DNA of 64,000 nt, taken from positions 5,201,021 through 5,265,020 of the forward strand of contig NC_081541.1 of the NCBI RefSeq assembly GCF_901000735.1, read 5' to 3'. The number at the start of each line of letters is the position of its first letter. The stretch's first letter is position 1. Source of the stretch: Corylus avellana. Its lineage: Eukaryota > Streptophyta > Magnoliopsida > Fagales > Betulaceae. The notes below the pieces were generated by a model that made no database searches, had not been told where the DNA came from, and worked only from the letters and a program-made list of their open reading frames with translations. The position numbers and the translations under genes are program-made. Of this stretch, positions 23,558 through 35,310 are shown one piece after another.

Positions 23558-24532
23558 GCGAACTAACTTCAAAGAGCATAGACACCACTAAGCACTAATC
23601 ATCTTTGAGTTCAAATCGACTACTTTGTTGTGGGGCAAACCTCGTACGCGTGGTTCATGCCACCAGGCATTCAATATTGAATATTGACCGTAGGATGGGC
23701 TGATTGGGTGGTCAACGAGGATTTTGATTATGTATATTGGCATGGATTGGAGCAGCAAAAACCTAATAATTCCAAGAAAAGAAAAAAAGGCAAAAAGATG
23801 TAATAGTTGGTGAAAAAAATAAAAAGTAACGAGCGTTTTGGGTTGTTTTTTGTTCTCAGTACACGTGGTGTGATCTTGTGCGTTGGAGGAGGCAAAATGT
23901 CGACAAAAATGGTTATAAGATCTTCACTTATCCTATACTTCATTGGACCTGGAATGCTACAATGCATTCTACCCACTATCTCTTCACCTTATCATCTTAA
24001 TTAAAAAAAAAAAAAAAAAAAATAGTGAAGAGAGAAGAGATGGTGGGTAAAATCAAAAAAAGCATCTCTCTTATGGGACGGATGGTCCATATCATGAAGA
24101 GACGATGACTCAGCATATATTTTATTGGACCGATGATCAATATCATAGAGGATTGATGGACCAGCCTTTTTTGTTTTTTTTTTTTTATCATGATCCATAT
24201 TATGAGTTTTGGGGTCCAATGGACCACAAAGAGAGACGCAGCCCAAGCCGGAACCAAGCCCATAGTCCATCTCGCTGGGAATTGGTCCAGCAAATTTAAG
24301 GGGTCTAGGCATTTTCCAGCCATCCAGCGGTGGGCCAACCCCTGTGAATGAATTGTTCAATGAGGCCCAAACGGTAGAGAAAGCTCACGTGTGCGGGCTC
24401 GATTAGCCCATTTGAAGCTTTTTATTTATTTATTTTATCCAAAGGAGCCCAACTGAAGTTAAGGTTGCACCAATGTAACTGTAGACACGGCAGCACACAA
24501 ACATATTCACGTGAAGACTATGATTTTCAATT

Positions 24533-25647
24533 TTTTTTTTTTTTTTAATTGAATAAGGAAAGGGCTACAAGGAAGGATCTTTCCCACTTCTGATCCGAAC
24601 GGAAAAGAAAGTGGGAGATCCTGAAAACGAAAAAGGGGTGGGCTCCCCAACAATAAACCCAAAATAAAGTCAAACAACACAGAAATAAAAACTAAAGGGA
24701 AGGTCACCCCAACAACAAAGCCCAAATGGTAAAAAACAGTGCAAATACAAGAACAAACTCTGGATCCAGTCCAAAGGACCAAACAGCAGGCAATGGTAAT
24801 TACCAATGATCCCAAAAGAATCATAAGCAATCCGGGCCTATTCCAGGACCGCACAAAGCAATGTAAATTGCAAATAAACTCCGTGAAGAGATTATTGCGG
24901 GTAAAACAACAACCACTGTTAAATAGTTGTTGCAGAGTAGGCACTGCAGAGAACAAAAAGGAAGCCGGTATAGGACGACCACCAACATCAATCTCCTCCT
25001 CAAAATCAAACCAAGTCATGGCAGGGAGATAAAAAACCACAAAAAACAATACTAACAGCAAAATAAAACTAAAATTACAATAAAACAAAAAGAAAATTAC
25101 AACAAAACAAGGCCAAGGGCGGTGATAACCAGCCGAAGAACAGATCGGGCACCGGCAAGCGGTGGACTGAACGAGGATCGGCTGGCGGAAAAGGGGAGCT
25201 AGGAGGACAGGGAGGATGGTGGAAGACCTCGATTGGTGGATGGGTCGGCGTGGAAGAGTAGATCGGGTTTTGAAAAAACCCAATCTAAACCCCCAAAAAC
25301 CAGATCCACAACCAAGAACTTCGGCAAAGCAGTGAACGGCGACGACGATGGACTGAACGGCGACAGGCTGGGCGGCGACAGGCTGGGTGTCGGGTTGGGC
25401 GACGGGCGTGAACGACGACGGTGGCTGGACGGGCTTTGAATCTGCACAAGAAAAAAAGAACAAAACACAAGAAACCCAAACAAAAAACACAGCAAAGAGG
25501 GAAAAAAGAAGGGGAGGGGGAAAGGAAAAGGCAAAAAACCTTTTCCTCCACCCCGGGAAGGCCGCACAAGGCAGAGAGAAAGACCTCACTAGGAGGCGGC
25601 TGCGGAAAAAAAACCCTAAGGGTTTCCCAGAGTTTCTCTCTCTAGGG
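24533..25647 (-). mobile_element. Poly(A)-tailed non-autonomous retroelement (1.1 kb), 8-bp TSD
   Basis: Flanked by TTTCAATT at 24525-24532 and 25648-25655. Read on the minus strand it starts CCCTAGAGAGAGAAACTC and ends in a poly(A) tail (the T run from 24533). The empty site, with a single TTTCAATT (inverted, 44677-44684), is present in the near-copy at 44287-46041, which directly shows the insertion boundaries. The sense strand is strongly pyrimidine-rich. No reverse transcriptase or endonuclease domain is visible. It could be a truncated or non-autonomous LINE derivative or a retroposed transcript. Confidence 0.8.
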
Positions 25648-26040
25648 TTTCAATTCTTGGATATAGCAATAGTTGGGTGGAAGATTTATAATCATATATT
25701 AATTTAATGATAAGTTGAAAATATGGGTGAAGTAAAAGAGAGCACGCCGTGTGCAAATTTTTTTTTTTTTTTTTTTAAATTTGCACAGGCGTGCACAGCA
25801 TGCCGTGTGCTGTGTATCAGTACTCTGTAAATATATGCGAAGAGGATGGGATTGTATTTATTTATTTATGAGAAATATAGGCATTTGGGTTAAGTCTCTC
25901 AATGCCTATCCATGCATTTGTAAGTTTGTTGACCATTTCTCTATTTTTGGTACAAATCTTTGCTTGCCTCTTGCGTCATTCCAAGCAAACAAAATAAGGT
26001 AATTTAATTTACAACTCCCCACGACGATCCTTGCAACCCT

Positions 26041-27120
26041 CAAACAGTACTGTATTTATGGACCATATCCTCTCTACAAACTTGTATTATTATCATTATA
26101 AACGTTGACTTTTTCCCCTTTTTACTTCCTTTTTTTGAGGGGGGTTCGAGGTCATGATTATTGACGGTCATTTTTCATTTAGAATGGAAATTTTTTCTAA
26201 ATTAGTTTGAATGAAATTTTGTTCAACTTACTTTAATAAGTGTCAAGTGTCATTTTTTATAATTTTTTATAATATTTTTATCAGCCATTTATTATCATTC
26301 TACTAGCCTACAAAGCCAAATATTAATTTTTGAGAAAGTCAAACATGTTATATGATACTTGACATTTATTAGAATAGGTTGAAAGAAATTTCTTCCAAAT
26401 TAGTTTGAAGGAAATTTGTGTCCTTCCATCTGACATATACCCATCTATGAAAATCTTTTTATTTTTTATAATTATTATTATTATTATTATTGGGTCAAAC
26501 AATTGACAAATCCATATCCAATAAGTACTTGGAATTGAATCCAAGGCTTTTATTTTGATTATAAGGGGAAGTATTACTAGGCCAAAATGTCAATAGTCAT
26601 CCGTAACTTTTGATAAAATTGATAGTCATGAAAACAACGAATAATATATCCATAGCAAATAATTGATTTTCAGTGCTCCAATAAAGTTATAGCAATCATG
26701 TTCAAAGTTCAAACATATAGAAATATCATTTATTTATTTTGTCAACACAACTCGTAGAAAATCTCTTCCAATTAAAGCACTTACATTATTGGCTTTATTT
26801 TTTAATTTTTACATGCACGAGAATTATACAAGAGAGTCTAATACCCTAAATGCTACTATAATCCAAGAAACAAATCAAATCTATGAGATTTTTGAAAAAA
26901 CACATTCGACTCGCTTTCTTCACATTAAGAAAGTAGGAATAACTTTTCGGATTGCCTCTTTAGGGTGTCCAACCTTGTAAATTTCTAGTAATGAAACATG
27001 CAGTTCCAGAATGTTAGTAAACATGACCCAAAAAACCCGGAATATGTTGAGAATTCTACCGTTTGCATGTGCTTAAGGGTTTGAGGTTGAAAAAAAAAAA
27101 AAAAGGATAAAAAACATAAT
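26041..27120. other. Intergenic, contains a MITE
   Basis: AT-rich DNA; apart from the inverted repeat at 26180-26428 and an ATT repeat near 26468-26492, nothing recognised. Confidence 0.5.
26180..26428. mobile_element. MITE with about 70-bp imperfect inverted ends
   Basis: The left arm (ATGGAAATTTTTTCTAAATT... to AAGTGTCAAGTGTC) and the right arm (GACATTTATTAGAATAGG... to GGAAATTTGTGTCC) are inverted versions of each other. The same family forms the element at 54172-54348/60529-60540 into which the LINE inserted; both share GAAATTTCCT...CAAGTATC. Confidence 0.6.
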
Positions 27121-27130
27121 AGAATGACTT

Positions 27131-28075
27131 TGTTTTTTTTTTTTGAAAGAAATACATTCTAATTTCATTGATAATAATCACGAGCATAAAGCTCTTACAT
27201 TGCAGGAGTACAAAGCCCTGAAAATGCAAATTATAGCCGAAGCTATAAGGATACAACATCACCTAAAACCTCCGCTAACCTATAACTAGTTTTCAATTGA
27301 AATAACAGATCTGCATAAGACAGACGCAATCTAATGCATAGATAGCGCAAATTCCTCATCGACCCAAAAGCCAGGATGAAGTTCACGTCCACAACTCGAA
27401 GGTTTGGACTAAAATTCACATCCACGAACTAAAAGATCTGGACCAAAGTTCAGTTCACATCCAAGTAGGCAGATCGAGTGGCCAAGCCTTATTACAAAAC
27501 AGAAGCAAGAAAACTTAAATAAAACGTGGGCGAACCAAAGAGGCAGGACCTTATTACAAACAAATAACAGGAATGAAATGCATACAGGGATAAAACATGA
27601 ACAAAGACAATACGAGGAAAATAAAACAAACGGGAACAGGCACACGCAGCGTGGATGCTGATTGTGCACTCGCCGGAAACCGACACTGAAAGGGAACGAT
27701 GGAAGCTCGACGCTATGGGGATGCGGAAAAAGCCCAAAACAGTGGACGGAGGGTGGCGAAACCGATCGTCAGCTGACCGGAAAACCATCGCAGCAGGAGA
27801 TGTTGAAAAGCTCATCGCTGGAGGGGCACGAGGAAAGACCCAACATTGGACGGTGGGCGGCAGAGCGGGTGGAGGAGATTGGCGGCGAACACAAAACAAA
27901 ACTGGGGGGAGTTTAAAAGAAACCCCCAAAATCAGCATCCACACCGAATGGCACACAAGCAAGGCTACAAGAACATCACACAAAAAACACAGCAAAAAAA
28001 CAAAAAGGAAAGGAGCAGAAAACAACCAGAGAGCCCCATCAAGGACAAAAGCGAAACAAAGAGGAAGGGCGGTAG
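27131..28075 (-). mobile_element. Second poly(A)-tailed retroelement (945 bp), 10-bp TSD
   Basis: Flanked by perfect AGAATGACTT duplications (27121-27130 and 28076-28085). On the minus strand it ends ATGAAATTAGAATGTATTTC followed by an A-rich tail, a typical plant LINE 3' end. The sense strand is pyrimidine-rich and shares TTTGCTGTGTTTTTTGT with the element at 24533-25647, suggesting related families. No intact retrotransposon protein is visible. Confidence 0.75.
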
Positions 28076-28328
28076 AGAATGACTTATTTGTTGTTACAAG
28101 ACCAAAAATAGAAGTTTTAATTGTCAATATATTACACATTCAGACCTTTATTTATTATAGGAACAAAGCTTATGAACATTTGAGAGAATTTTCCAATATA
28201 AACATATTCTAAGAAACTTTATTGTAACCTGTTCTTTTTTAGGAGACAAAGAAGAAATAAAAATAGAGAGTATATCTTGAATAAATCGGGTTTATAATTA
28301 AATTTAAGGCCGATAATAAAAAGTGAAC

Positions 28329-28331
<3 letters not shown>

Positions 28332-28385
<54 letters not shown>
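28332..28385. repeat. (AT)n microsatellite, 54 bp
   Basis: Uninterrupted AT run, the longest in the window. Confidence 0.97.
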
Positions 28386-28387
<2 letters not shown>

Positions 28388-29311
28388 TGCATCCATATGA
28401 TGCTTAGGCATGCGATAACAGGATCGATTGAGGGTAATTAATTAAGGGCTTCGTCTGTTAAACTCAATAAAAATAAATAAAAATACAAAATATACTCAAA
28501 AATATTTTTATTTTTTATGTTACTTCATAAGACCCTCTTTATCCAAAAATAAAAAATAAAAAATGGCCCCCAAAATACATTAATAAAATCACTTAAAAAA
28601 AAAATCACTATTAAAATGTTCAACACCAAATATTTGAAGACCTCTATAAAAAAAAAAAAAAAAAAATAATAATAATAATAATAATAAATAAAAACTTGAA
28701 ATTCAAGACAAAAAGAAAATTCAGAAATTACAGCAACTCAGCAGATGAACAGGATTTTGTGTTTAAAAAAAGTATAGGCAACAATTTCCTGCGTTTATTA
28801 ATAGGTTTAATTAAGCTTTTTTTTTTGGTGGGGGGTGGGGGTGCATGGGGTATTGCAGCTGTCTTTATTTATCTATTTATTTGCTTAATTACTACTTAAT
28901 TAATAATTAATTTATATATACCTTGTCGCCCTCTAGAGAGGCCATTAAAATCACAGAAGGGCCAATTTCATCAGTATCATAAGCACAGAAAATATTGGGT
29001 TTAATTATTCTTCATGGCGTCAAGTTTCCCCCGAATTTTAAGGCTACATTTGGATTTGGGTGTTTCAAAGGGGTAACACATGCTGCAAATGACCCAACAC
29101 TCCCTTGTCAAGTATTTCACTATAAAATCCACGTGTCGCTTAAAGGCAAGTCAAAAAATTGCGAGCTAAACCCCAACAATTGTCCATAATTTACTAGCTA
29201 ACACAAAATGTGAGACACATTAATTTTTTAAATATGAATCGTAGCACAATAATTTAATTTAATTTAATAAACAATGCAAACAAAGGTAGGTAGAGTAACT
29301 GCCATGAGTTA
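28386..29311. other. Intergenic, no gene seen
   Basis: AT-rich DNA with an A run and AAT repeats near 28650-28690. Nothing recognised. Confidence 0.5.
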
Positions 29312-29476
29312 TGTTATAAGTCTTCTTAAAGTTTTCTTAGAGTCATCCTAGATGTGATGTGGCTTTTAAAATCACCAATAGATGAAAAATCAATAAATCA
29401 CATCTGAAGTTCAACGGTAATTTTAAAAGCCACATCACATTTGAGATAACTATAGAAAGACCTAGGAAGACTTATA
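29312..29476. mobile_element. MITE-like inverted repeat (165 bp)
   Basis: The left arm (TATAAGTCTTCTTAAAG... GATGTGATGTGGCTTTTAA) and the right arm form an imperfect inverted repeat of about 55 bp each. Flanking duplications not determined. Confidence 0.6.
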
Positions 29477-29845
29477 TATAGCATTACTAAGGTGTCATAC
29501 AAAATTACTAATGCTTGAGTTTGAACCAAAAAAAAAAAGTAGTACATGTGTGTTTATGTTATTGATTCAGGAATAACATATCAACGTTGTTGGGTTCTCA
29601 CAAAATTTTAGATCGATAGAGGTTTTCAACAATTTTGTTATTTGAATTGTGTAAAGATAATCTTATGAGCCCCACATTTTGAGAATATTTCGACCAGTCC
29701 ACCCATATGTTGAGACATGAAGACTTTATTAGAGCTCTCTTGCATGTTTTTAATAGACAATTACTACAAATTCGGATGCGAACGAATGAGAGATGAGAGA
29801 AGGTTGGAAAGATAATAAAATAGGTTAATATTATTTAAATGTGAG

Positions 29846-30054
29846 GGATTTGGCTTACATACTGTTATTAAAATAACAGCATGTATGCTGTAGTTGAATC
29901 AACGGTCAAGATTGAATTTCTCAAAATCTTTTTTCATTTTCTCTCCCCTATTAAATGCTTCTAAAAGTAAGTCAACTTTAAAATTAAATCTTGACCGTTG
30001 ATTCAACTACAGCATACATGCTGTTATTAAAATAACAGCATGTAAGCCGGATCC
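29846..30054. mobile_element. MULE-type MITE, copy 3 (209 bp, near-perfect hairpin)
   Basis: Long inverted termini: GGATTTGGCTTACATACTG at one end and the inverted GGATCCGGCTTACATGCTG at the other. They continue inward through TTATTAAAATAACAGCATG and TTGAATCAACGGTCAAGATT. Perfect 9-bp duplications AAATGTGAG flank it (29837-29845 and 30055-30063). This is the cleanest of three copies in the window. Confidence 0.88.
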
Positions 30055-30240
30055 AAATGTGAGTACGTTAATCTATTATCATTTTACAACCAAATTAAGG
30101 AAGAAATTAATGTCTTAGAATTTGAAGAGAATTTTCAAAAATCTAGAAAAATATCTTGAAATATCAAACACAATGATTGAGAAAGAGAGAAAAACATGTT
30201 TTATGAAGAATCCAAAAGGAAAATTTATGAAGGACAAAGG

Positions 30241-30510
30241 ATAGTTCAAAAAAGGCAGGGACAAGTAGTAGTATTAGTGATGAATGATGATGCATATAAA
30301 GTTGGATAGAAATCCAAAAAAGAAAGACTTGTTAATGGGTGATAGCGCACATTCTAAGGAATCTTGGATCCAGTTCTGTCAGTTAGTCGCTGTGAAAGAG
30401 CTGGACATGCTAACCACCAACGCCTCTCTCTTTCTCTCTGCAGGGTGTCTGTTGGTTTACGGCAACATTCAACTGCTATTTTGTTCATGCAACGTTCGAA
30501 CTAGAAGCAC
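30241..30510 (-). repeat. 3' flank of the proximal NSP2-like copy, duplicated at 33553-33920
   Basis: Shares ordered blocks with 33553-33920: GGATAGTT, ACATTCTAAGGAATCTT, GTCTGTTGGTTTACGGCA and GTTCATGCAACGTTC. Each lies downstream of one of the two GRAS genes, so the duplicated unit extends beyond the coding regions. Confidence 0.75.
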
Positions 30511-30856
30511 ATCGATCTCTTCCATTTCTTAGACATGCAACATAATTAATTAACGGTTCCTTCTCATTTCCAGTTGGGACAACTTGGTATACACAATCAA
30601 TTGCTAATTAATATATGGACCACTTTTAATCATTGGTTTCAAGGCACAAGAATCTGCCTAGCTTGAAATCTCCGGCCATTTTCCTTGTATTAAAATCACA
30701 TTCAAGTTTGGGATTCTTTTTATTTCTTGGTTTTTAGTAAAATCAAACTGAACACAACAGAAGTTAAAGGCAGAGCTCAAATTAATCAAACACGTCGCAT
30801 AATTTCAAAGACAAAATTGACAAATAATAATTGGCTGGAGAGCAAATTAATTAAAG

Positions 30857-32297
30857 TTAAAAGTCAGAGTCCGGCGGCGTCCAAACAGAAGCTGACAGCA
30901 AACGCCGCGATTTCCACCCCAAAGCAATCTTGTTATTGGCCAGCTCCTCCACCCTGTACCCGTCGTTGAACAGGCTCAACAAAAGCTTCGATTGACAGTG
31001 ATTTGCAAAGCTTATGGGTACAGGCCTGAGTCCTTCCGCAGTCAACCACTCCCCCCACTCGTCCTCTCCATGCCCACGGTAGATCCGGGCCAACGACCCG
31101 GCTATCCGGGGCCCGAAGAACACCCGCTCCACCAAACCCCTGGTGCAGCTCTGCATGGGGGACCCGGCCTCAAGCGAGTCGTACACGGCCGAGTAGTGGT
31201 GTAGGGTGTCAACAAACCTGTCCAGGAACTCGCCCTTGCCGACGTGGCCAATCTCCTCCTCCACCAGCGTCACAATCCTCGGGTTGAGGGTCTTGGCTCC
31301 GGATAAAAAGGAAGCCACCGACTCGGGTGTCCGGTGGTTGAAGTGTGGGAGGTGAAGCATACAATTGATCACAACGGCCTCCCCTCTCACCTGCTTCAAA
31401 GCCGACGGCCGAAACGTCTCGTCAGAGTCCAACCGACATTGGTGGAACGAGAAGGGCTGATCGATCGATGCCGCAAACGCAGTCAAGCGGCGGCTTGTCT
31501 CCTGGACGGTGGAGATCGATTTTCTTCCGCTTCCGGAGCCACCGGGGCCAGAGATGGCGGTTATTCGGAGGTGTGGGGTCGAGGGTCCGTCCTTGCGGGA
31601 AACGAGAGCTTGCATGAGTGAGGCCCACTGGATGCCTTCCATGATGTCGTAATCGACGATGTGGATCCGGCGGTCGTGGGCCACGGCCTCGAGGATGGCT
31701 TGGTTGTCAGTGAAATGGCCGAACTTGACGTAGGGTGACATGTCCTGCAGGAGCTGGAAAGCGTGCACCACGTCCGTCTGATTGTGGTGGTCGTCGCGGT
31801 GGGAACCGCCGGCGCCTTGCCTCAGTGAAATACGCCGCTAGTCTCTCCATGTTAGTTCCATCTTTGGGAGAGACCAATCCCTTGAGCCGAACCAATATCA
31901 CCCGAGCCAGATCCCGGCATTTGTTAGCGCCGGTGAGCGCGTCTGCCGCCGCGATCAGTAGGTGCACCAGCCTCAGCCCGTTCCTGCTGTCTTCGTTCGT
32001 TTGTTCGTCCATGGTGATCTCCTCAGTGGATGTGGAATCGGAGAGGGACGACGTCGACCCTTCTTCAACGGAGCCGGCTGAAGCCAGGTTGTAGATGAGT
32101 CCTCCTCCATCGTCGATCATGGAGTCGATGAGGTCTAAGCCGTTTTGGCCTAGAAGATGTTCCCAGTCCTCCACAGGGGGCCAGTCCCAGTTAGTAGGGC
32201 CTAGTCCACTGAGGTCATCATATTCGGTGCTGTAGGCCGCCGAACAGTCGAGCCTAAGGGTACTGTGGTCCATAGCCATGGCCATAGCTAAGCTCAT
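30857..32297 (-). pseudogene. NSP2-like GRAS gene, frameshifted copy
   Basis: Minus-strand paralogue of the intact gene at 35311-36888. The first part (start 32297, [12 protein letters not shown]) keeps the N-terminal [20 protein letters not shown] and LHLLIAA-type region, then breaks after RLAAYFTEA near 31815. Compared with the intact copy, 17 and 30 bases are missing in two nearby places there (47 in total), which shifts the frame. From about 31780 the original frame resumes and stays open to the stop at 30857, with [20 protein letters not shown] and the C-terminal SAW region ([13 protein letters not shown]). The long conserved downstream frame suggests a recent loss, or an assembly or allelic error. 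As read, it yields only a 196-residue truncated protein. Confidence 0.82.
31883..31903 (-). promoter_or_regulatory. miR171h-like target site in the frameshifted NSP2 copy
   Basis: The minus strand reads GGGTGATATTGGTTCGGCTC plus A, close to the complement of miR171h as I remember it (GAGTGATATTGATTCGGCTC plus G). It lies in the same codons as the site in the intact paralogue. miR171h control of NSP2 is established in legumes; its activity here is inferred. Confidence 0.65.
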
Positions 32298-32398
32298 ACG
32301 AGAGTAATGTCTAAGTTGAGGGAGAGATCCAGGAGCCTTGCAAGTTGCTTAATTAACTTAATTGGGTTTAATTGAGTAATGTCAAGCTTGTGTTCGCC

Positions 32399-32405
32399 TT
32401 TTATA
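32399..32405 (-). promoter_or_regulatory. TATA box of the frameshifted NSP2 copy
   Basis: TATAAAA on the minus strand about 100 bases before the start codon, within GCGCAATATAAAAGG. The same GCGC-TATA arrangement is present upstream of the intact paralogue, so the core promoter was duplicated too. Confidence 0.6.
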
Positions 32406-32409
32406 TTGC

Positions 32410-33402
32410 GCGCTAGCTAGTTGCTTCTGCGTCTCAATCAGCTTTAATTATTAATTATTATTAATGTCCTTAGAATTACAGTAATGCCCTTACAGTTTCA
32501 CATATTTTGTAATCTCTTCACCAACTTTTTATATAATTGGATGATTAATAAAAAAGAAAAAGTGAAGTGCTAATTGAAGGGATGACTAGGCTGCACATGC
32601 AGTTGCTCCAGTTGCATCCCTAACTAGTAACTACCTTCAAAGCTGAGCCATGAAAAGGTATATAGTTACTGCAGGCTGACGGAGGAGGGGGGGCTGGCAG
32701 GGGCCAAGGTCCACCCCCCCCAACTTTCTGAGAAAAAAAAATTTTAGGGAAAAAAAATAAAAATAAAAATAAATAATATTACTGTAAACCCACCGGCCCC
32801 TGTCCAATAAAATGTTCAGCCTTAATTACTTAGTTACCCAACAAATGTTTTTGGCCCTTACCCAACAATTTTTTTGGCCTTTTACTTGACCCATCCAAAT
32901 TAACTTTAAAAATCAACTCACAAACACCCACAGCTGCGCAGCCAATGTTGCAGTTACAGACCTCCATAGTCTCAAACAACTTCACAATCTTTACTTGATC
33001 TCCACATTTGTTTGAATTCACAACTAAATAAATGTATCTTTGTTCCAACTGCCGCGTAAGCCCCATACAGAGAATAGGCTAGATCACCTAAAGAGAATCT
33101 TTTCTAGGATCATATATTTCTTATCTGCCACATTAGCGATTTGGATAAAGGAGATATATCACATATATATGCTTGTTAGTTTTTAATTGACGTGTTTTAA
33201 TGAAGTTTAAGAAAGAAGAAAAAATGACATTTGGTTGGTTTGAGAAGTCCAGTGTGATTTTAAAAGTCAGGTCAAGAAATATATATGGAAATGAGTGTAA
33301 AAGTGAAAGTGTGTATTATATTTTTCTTAAAAAAAAAAACACTCAAAAAAGCGATGTAACCACGGATGCTAAACAAAACATGCATCTACCTATAACCAAC
33401 AC

Positions 33403-33440
<38 letters not shown>

Positions 33441-33552
33441 ATATATATATATATATATATATAACCAAATTCTTGAAAAATATCTTGAATCAAAGACAGC
33501 GATAAAGATAGAAACATCTTATCATGAATCCAAAAAGAAAATTCCTGAAGGG
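32410..33552. other. Spacer between the NSP2 copies
   Basis: Contains promoter-proximal sequence of the proximal copy that matches the upstream region of the distal copy (for example GCAGTTGCTCCAGTTGCATCC near 32597, with a diverged counterpart near 37272), then AT-rich DNA with CT and TA repeats at 33406-33463. Confidence 0.5.
33406..33463. repeat. Compound (CT)n-(AT)n microsatellite
   Basis: CT run to about 33434 followed by an AT run from about 33438. Confidence 0.95.
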
Positions 33553-33776
33553 CAAAGGATAGTTTAAAAATGGTAGTGACAAGGCGTCCATATGTATATA
33601 TACCTATTATATCCAAGTAATATATGCATAGGGAAGAAATCCAAAAAATATATAGTTGTTAAAGGGCGATAGGCACATTCTAAGGAATCTTCCACTGTCA
33701 GATTGTCACTGTGATTCTCGCCCAACTTGGCTGCAGGCTTACGTATGAAAGAGATGGATATTGCAAACCACCAAAG

Positions 33777-33814
<38 letters not shown>

Positions 33815-33920
33815 AACTCAGAAAAAAAGAAAAGTCTCTGGTTGTCTGTTGGTTTACGGCAGTTTGCAAATGTAACAATATTAAACTGCTGTTTTTTTTT
33901 GTTCATGCAACGTTCAAAAA
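33553..33920 (-). repeat. 3' flank of the intact NSP2 copy, duplicated at 30241-30510
   Basis: Matches the other copy in ordered blocks. The short CT tract of the other copy (CCTCTCTCTTTCTCTCTG) is expanded here into a (CT)n run of about 32 bp at 33778-33809. Confidence 0.75.
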
Positions 33921-34209
33921 GTAAATAATATGTACCCCGTTTATTAGTATTGTGTAATGTGTACACACCATTAAAAAAAAAAAAAAAAAGAGAGAGAGAG
34001 AGAGTAGTATTAAATATTGATAATTTGAAAGAGAAGAAAAAGAAGAAAAAAAAGAGAGGGTCAAATGAGCGGGTAAAATGATGGCATATTAGTTGTTTAT
34101 TTGCATAGAATAATCAAGACATAATTGGTGGACATCATGTTATCGAAATAAAATATGTATTAGTATATTCTATGGTCAAGACTTGAATCTGTAAGATATT
34201 ACCGAAATG

Positions 34210-34211
<2 letters not shown>

Positions 34212-34253
<42 letters not shown>
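34212..34253. repeat. (AT)n microsatellite, 42 bp
   Basis: Uninterrupted AT run. Confidence 0.95.
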
Positions 34254-34256
<3 letters not shown>

Positions 34257-35310
34257 AATCTCCGAATGAAGTAATTAAAATTGTATATGAAATTTGATAG
34301 ATTTATATATCTAGAAAATTGGATCAATTTCCGTTGAGATAATCTTCAATTCATTTCAATTACCAAAAAAAAAAAACTTCAATTACCAAGAATGATAACA
34401 GGAACAACAGAAGCTGGTTAATTATTATATTAGGAAAGTAATTAATAATAATTGATAGTAATGAGATTACCAAGGCCATGATCAGAGATAGTCAAATAGT
34501 ACTCATATATATAGGATCGGAGGATCTGGCTTAGGTGCGGTAGTTATGGGAAGCTAGCCTAGATTAACATAATCAAGCTTCAACCAACTTTAGAAGCATG
34601 ATTGAGAATTACGTAAGATTGTTTGTTAGAATTAATTATCTTTAATAATGTTTTGGTAACACAAGGATTTAGGCATAACTACTGAAAGTACACAAGTATA
34701 ATCTCCTGAATTAAGATTAATCTATTTGGTTTGCATCCGAGAGTCACGACTACAGCTTTCCTCTAGTTGGTCTTTAATTAATGTCTTCCCCATCAATATC
34801 TCTGACATACTACAATCAAACATTTGAAAGCATTCTCAAGTACTGCTCCTCCACATCATTTCTTCCATTAGATTAGGAGTTCTCCCATGAAATCTCTCCT
34901 TTTTCTTGTATTGCTTAGAGGCTAGAGGGGAAAAAATCAGATGGAGAGAAAGAAAGAGAGAAAATTGAAGCACATTTATTATCCATTTGAAGATATATAA
35001 GTGTGGCATACTTTTATTACAACACAACAGAAAGGGAAAGGGAGATGTAGCTCAAATTCTAAAAAGCCACATTAATTATCTTATCTTAAAAACGAAATTG
35101 ACAAAACCGTGCCTGGTTACAAATGAAATTGGTCCCCTGCACTGCACATTTTGTCGACCGACCTAGAAAGTAGAAACTTAATTGGGGAGATATCGAGAAG
35201 GTTCAAGACCCACATCTAGGTGTTAAACACTAACAACACAGAGAGCTGAAAAGAAAAACGATGGAAGCAGACACAAAAGCACACAAATTAATGGATATTG
35301 AGCAGATTAA
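34254..35310. other. Intergenic and probable 3' UTR of the intact NSP2 gene
   Basis: AT-rich, no coding content. The last few hundred bases before 35310 probably belong to the transcript of the minus-strand GRAS gene. Confidence 0.45.

Noticed and set aside
23276..23572. 98-codon frame starting MKLVRYKTLKK over the aminotransferase promoter
   Set aside because: It overlaps the TATA box and exon 1 in a different frame and has no continuation in exon 2.
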